Of a stretch of 9,518 bases of DNA, positions 7,625-9,518 are shown in pieces; position 1 is the stretch's first letter, and the number at the start of each line of letters is the position of its first letter. The DNA is taken from NCBI GenBank assembly GCA_016872125.1, contig VHBD01000045.1:1-9518 (forward strand), written 5' to 3'. The position numbers and the translations under genes were made by a program. Origin of the DNA: Sphingomonadales bacterium (GTDB taxonomy: Bacteria > Bacteroidota > Bacteroidia > UBA7662). Below the pieces are notes generated by a model. That model saw only the letters and a program-made list of their open reading frames with translations, was not told where the DNA came from and did no database searches.

Positions 7625-8520
7625 TTTCTTGGCCTCCCTCCTTCCCATGCGGCCTGGTAGCTAAGGCCGGGTAATGGGCTGTCCATGGTGGAGGCCCATA
7701 CCGAGGATTTATTTCGTAAATAACATAATCCAAACTTCATGACGGTATTCATGGGGTCGGTACTGAACACCATACCAAGGCCTGATTTTCTTCGATAGAT
7801 GAAGCCCATTTCAAGTCTCAATCCTTCGATTCGGCTGAAATGTGTTGCCCCATGGATGATCCAGGGGTCGATTTTCATCATCGTGAACAGGCTTAAACCA
7901 AGTCCATGCACAGGCTCTTCGCGTTGGTCGAGATTGGTTTCTGAGATCGATAGGGTCTGAAGGATCATGGGATGTTGAAGGGTCAGACCAATGCGCCACT
8001 GCTTGCCCAGGGCTTGTTCGGAGCCAAGGGCTGCTGCTACGCTTTGAGATTGAATGTTATGGCTGCTCAGCCTGTTCCATTCAAGCGATATACCGCTACG
8101 GTTACGGCTCATGGATTTGCTGTACCCAAGATTTATTTTGTACCTTCTCAGTGGTGGACTTCCGTTTTGGGTTATGCCGAATGTTAACCAGTTTTGAAGG
8201 GAAGCGTAACTCGCCGCGAATGTAATTTCTTGTAGGGATGGAATCACGGGATGGTAACGACCGGCTACAGCCATTGACCACTTTAGATCAGGACGAGGCG
8301 GGGTGGATGGACAAGACCATTGGCCTGGAATCCAGCCGTTTAGTGCAGGTTCTCGGTGAATCCCTAAGGGCAAAAGAGCGGGTCGAGACTGTCCTTGGGC
8401 GATGGATTTAAGTGATAATTCCGCCAGGGCCCAAACCAAGAAGGCATTCCGGATCAGGAATGAACCCGCACTGCTTTTTACCTTGGTGGAACATAATGGA
8501 GTGATCTGCAGCGAATCCAT
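7621..8520 (-). CDS. predicted outer-membrane beta-barrel protein, PorV/PorQ-like pattern
   Basis: This 299-residue protein has a hydrophobic segment at about residues 21-38 followed by SIAQG, which fits a signal peptide with a long polar N-region. After it come alternating short strands with glycines and aromatics: YKINLGYSKS, SGISLEWNRL, WRIGLTLQHP, GLRLEMGFIYRRKSGLGMVF and VMKFGLCYLRNKSSVWAS. They end in PLPGLSYQAAW. This order and the Leu-Gly-Leu-Ser-like ending resemble small PorV/PorQ-type barrels of Bacteroidota, but the similarity is by pattern and no specific function follows. The gene overlaps the next one by four bases (ATGA), so the two products are probably made together and may interact. 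The only upstream gene on the strand, fabH, ends 72 bp earlier. The ATG at 8520 is the only ATG before the hydrophobic stretch. Confidence 0.68.
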   Translation of the reverse strand: MDSLQITPLCSTKVKSSAGSFLIRNAFLVWALAELSLKSIAQGQSRPALLPLGIHREPALNGWIPGQWSCPSTPPRPDLKWSMAVAGRYHPVIPSLQEITFAASYASLQNWLTFGITQNGSPPLRRYKINLGYSKSMSRNRSGISLEWNRLSSHNIQSQSVAAALGSEQALGKQWRIGLTLQHPMILQTLSISETNLDQREEPVHGLGLSLFTMMKIDPWIIHGATHFSRIEGLRLEMGFIYRRKSGLGMVFSTDPMNTVMKFGLCYLRNKSSVWASTMDSPLPGLSYQAAWEGGRPRK

Positions 8521-8592
8521 GGCCCTGCAAATTGGGCGAGGATCGATACAGGTCCCGTACGAAAACGTTTATTCCCGAATATAAACCCGAAC
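8521..8592. other. intergenic gap with near-palindrome and direct repeat
   Basis: The 72 bp between the end of fabH and the barrel gene hold a 20-base near-palindrome at 8567-8586 with arms GTTTAT and ATAAAC. On the minus strand it is followed by GTTTTCG. The hexamer CCCGAA occurs at 8574-8579 and again at 8586-8591, 12 bp apart. The hairpin would be AT-rich and weak and the T run is only four bases, so it could be a poor terminator for fabH, an operator for the downstream pair, or nothing. No clear promoter pattern was found. Confidence 0.35.
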
Positions 8593-9518
8593 CTACCAGC
8601 GCATCAATGCAGAGGCCCAGGTGAAACCGCTACCAAAGGCGGCAAACAGCAACAAATCACCCGGCTCAATGCGGCCTTGGGCATAGGCCTCGCTCAAGGC
8701 AATTGGAATACTGGCCGCAGTGGTGTTTCCATAACGCATGATGTTATTGAAAACCTGATCATCACGAAGCCCCATTTTGTTTTGGATATACTGACTGATC
8801 CTGAGATTGGCCTGATGAGGAATCATGAGTTTGAGATCGGAGGCTTGGTACCCGTTGGCCTGCAGGGCTTCCTCAATCACCTCTGCAAATCGCACTACCG
8901 CATGTTTGAAGACGAAGTTGCCGTTCATGTAGGGGAAATACGAAACATCATCGGGGTCGTTACGTTCCATAATCTGGGGAACCCATTCCCTGGTGCTGGG
9001 CCCCAGGAGGGCAAGCTCTGTGGCGTGCTCTCCTTGGCTATGCAAATGGGTAGACAAAATTCCCCTCCCTGATTCTTGGGTGGACCCAAGGACTACTGCT
9101 CCTGCTCCGTCTCCGAAGATGACCGAAACATTCCGCCCACGAGTGCTCAAATCCAATCCTGCCGAATGCAGTTCAGCACCGACGACCAAAACATATTTGG
9201 CAGCACCGTTGCGTATATATTGATCCGCAATCGATAAGGCATAAACAAACCCGGAACATTGGTTTCGAATATCGATGGCCCCTATGGTTCTGCACCCCAG
9301 GTTCTGTTGGAGTTGTACCCCTGGCCCTGGAAAGTAGTAATCGGGGCTAAGGGTCGCAAAGAGAATGAGGTCCACGTCGGCAGCCACTATACCAGCGGCT
9401 TCCATCGCTCGTTTGGCCGCTTCGGTCCCCATGGAAGAAGTGGTGTCCACACCTGGAACCGCAAACCGACGCTCTTCGATGCCGGTCCGTTCCATGATCC
9501 ATTCGTTGGTCGTTTCCA
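8593..9518 (-). CDS. fabH: 3-oxoacyl-ACP synthase III, FabH type (partial, N-terminus beyond window)
   Basis: The enzyme condenses a short acyl-CoA with malonyl-ACP to start fatty-acid synthesis. The frame is open through the right edge. Seven full codons before the ATG at 9495 read ETTNEWI, the conserved ETxxEWI that precedes RTGIEERR in FabH, so that ATG is internal and the true N-terminus lies outside the window. The Cys-His-Asn catalytic triad is complete: Cys in IRNQCSGF (codon 9258-9256), His in IPHQANLRI and Asn in YGNTTAASIP. The C-terminal GSGFTWAS is intact. The TRGRNVSVIFGDGAGAVVL and YFPYMNGNFVFKHAV segments match the variant FabH I associate with Bacteroidota, which often have more than one copy, so it may be a specialised paralogue with a different acyl primer. 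It ends 72 bp before the envelope pair and may be cotranscribed with it. Confidence 0.93.
   Translation of the reverse strand, partial: ETTNEWIMERTGIEERRFAVPGVDTTSSMGTEAAKRAMEAAGIVAADVDLILFATLSPDYYFPGPGVQLQQNLGCRTIGAIDIRNQCSGFVYALSIADQYIRNGAAKYVLVVGAELHSAGLDLSTRGRNVSVIFGDGAGAVVLGSTQESGRGILSTHLHSQGEHATELALLGPSTREWVPQIMERNDPDDVSYFPYMNGNFVFKHAVVRFAEVIEEALQANGYQASDLKLMIPHQANLRISQYIQNKMGLRDDQVFNNIMRYGNTTAASIPIALSEAYAQGRIEPGDLLLFAAFGSGFTWASALMRW

Noticed and set aside
7625..7648. Longer start of the HHH/barrel protein at 7648
   Set aside because: The ATG at 7624 makes a classic ATGA overlap with the preceding gene and a better placed signal peptide; the extra residues MGRREAKK lie in the upstream gene's coding sequence.
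8677..9072. Plus-strand open frame of 131 codons
   Set aside because: It is the antisense shadow of fabH, whose catalytic residues are intact on the other strand; no recognisable domain in the plus-strand product.
9493..9495. ATG at 9495 as the start of fabH
   Set aside because: Conserved FabH residues ETTNEWI continue upstream in frame to the window edge, so this Met is internal.
1..9518. tRNA, rRNA, CRISPR repeats, transposase genes or insertion-sequence ends
   Set aside because: No cloverleaf-like segments, regularly spaced repeats or transposase motifs were seen; the window is nearly filled by intact genes with ordinary composition.

Overview
The window looks like chromosomal DNA from a member of the Bacteroidota. 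The FabH homologue carries the DIRNQCSGF version of its active site that I associate with that phylum. The pair of predicted envelope barrel proteins is of a Bacteroidota type. The start codons I could place have no clear Shine-Dalgarno sequence. Base composition is near 50 % GC by eye. The lineage below phylum cannot be fixed from the sequence.

Layout: eight genes fill almost the whole window in three blocks. Block A (1-2344, minus strand, read right to left) holds a predicted exported endonuclease/exonuclease/phosphatase-family enzyme, a SAM-dependent methyltransferase and a membrane PAP2-type phosphatase cut off by the left edge. The genes are 15 and 40 bp apart, so they probably form one operon. 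Block B (2465-5586, plus strand) holds polyphosphate kinase ppk1 and a Ppx/GppA-type exopolyphosphatase. Their reading frames overlap in a TTGA, so the second gene starts with TTG on top of the first gene's stop. Block C (5588-9518, minus strand) holds a fabH-type 3-oxoacyl-ACP synthase cut off by the right edge, then a pair of predicted outer-membrane/periplasmic proteins joined by an ATGA overlap.

Blocks A and B diverge from a 120-bp control region (2345-2464) that contains a perfect 14-bp palindrome. Blocks B and C converge with a single base between the two stop codons.

Function: Ppk1 makes polyphosphate from ATP and Ppx hydrolyses it, so block B is a complete polyphosphate turnover module made from one message. 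Block A contains two enzymes of phosphoester-cleaving families, one predicted to be exported and one in the membrane. A phosphate theme shared across the divergent promoter is plausible but unproven. Block C is unrelated: fatty-acid initiation, followed by an envelope pair resembling the helix-hairpin-helix/beta-barrel proteins and PorV-like barrels of Bacteroidota. I see no RNA genes, CRISPR arrays, insertion sequences or phage genes. The least understood part is the envelope pair at 5588-8520.
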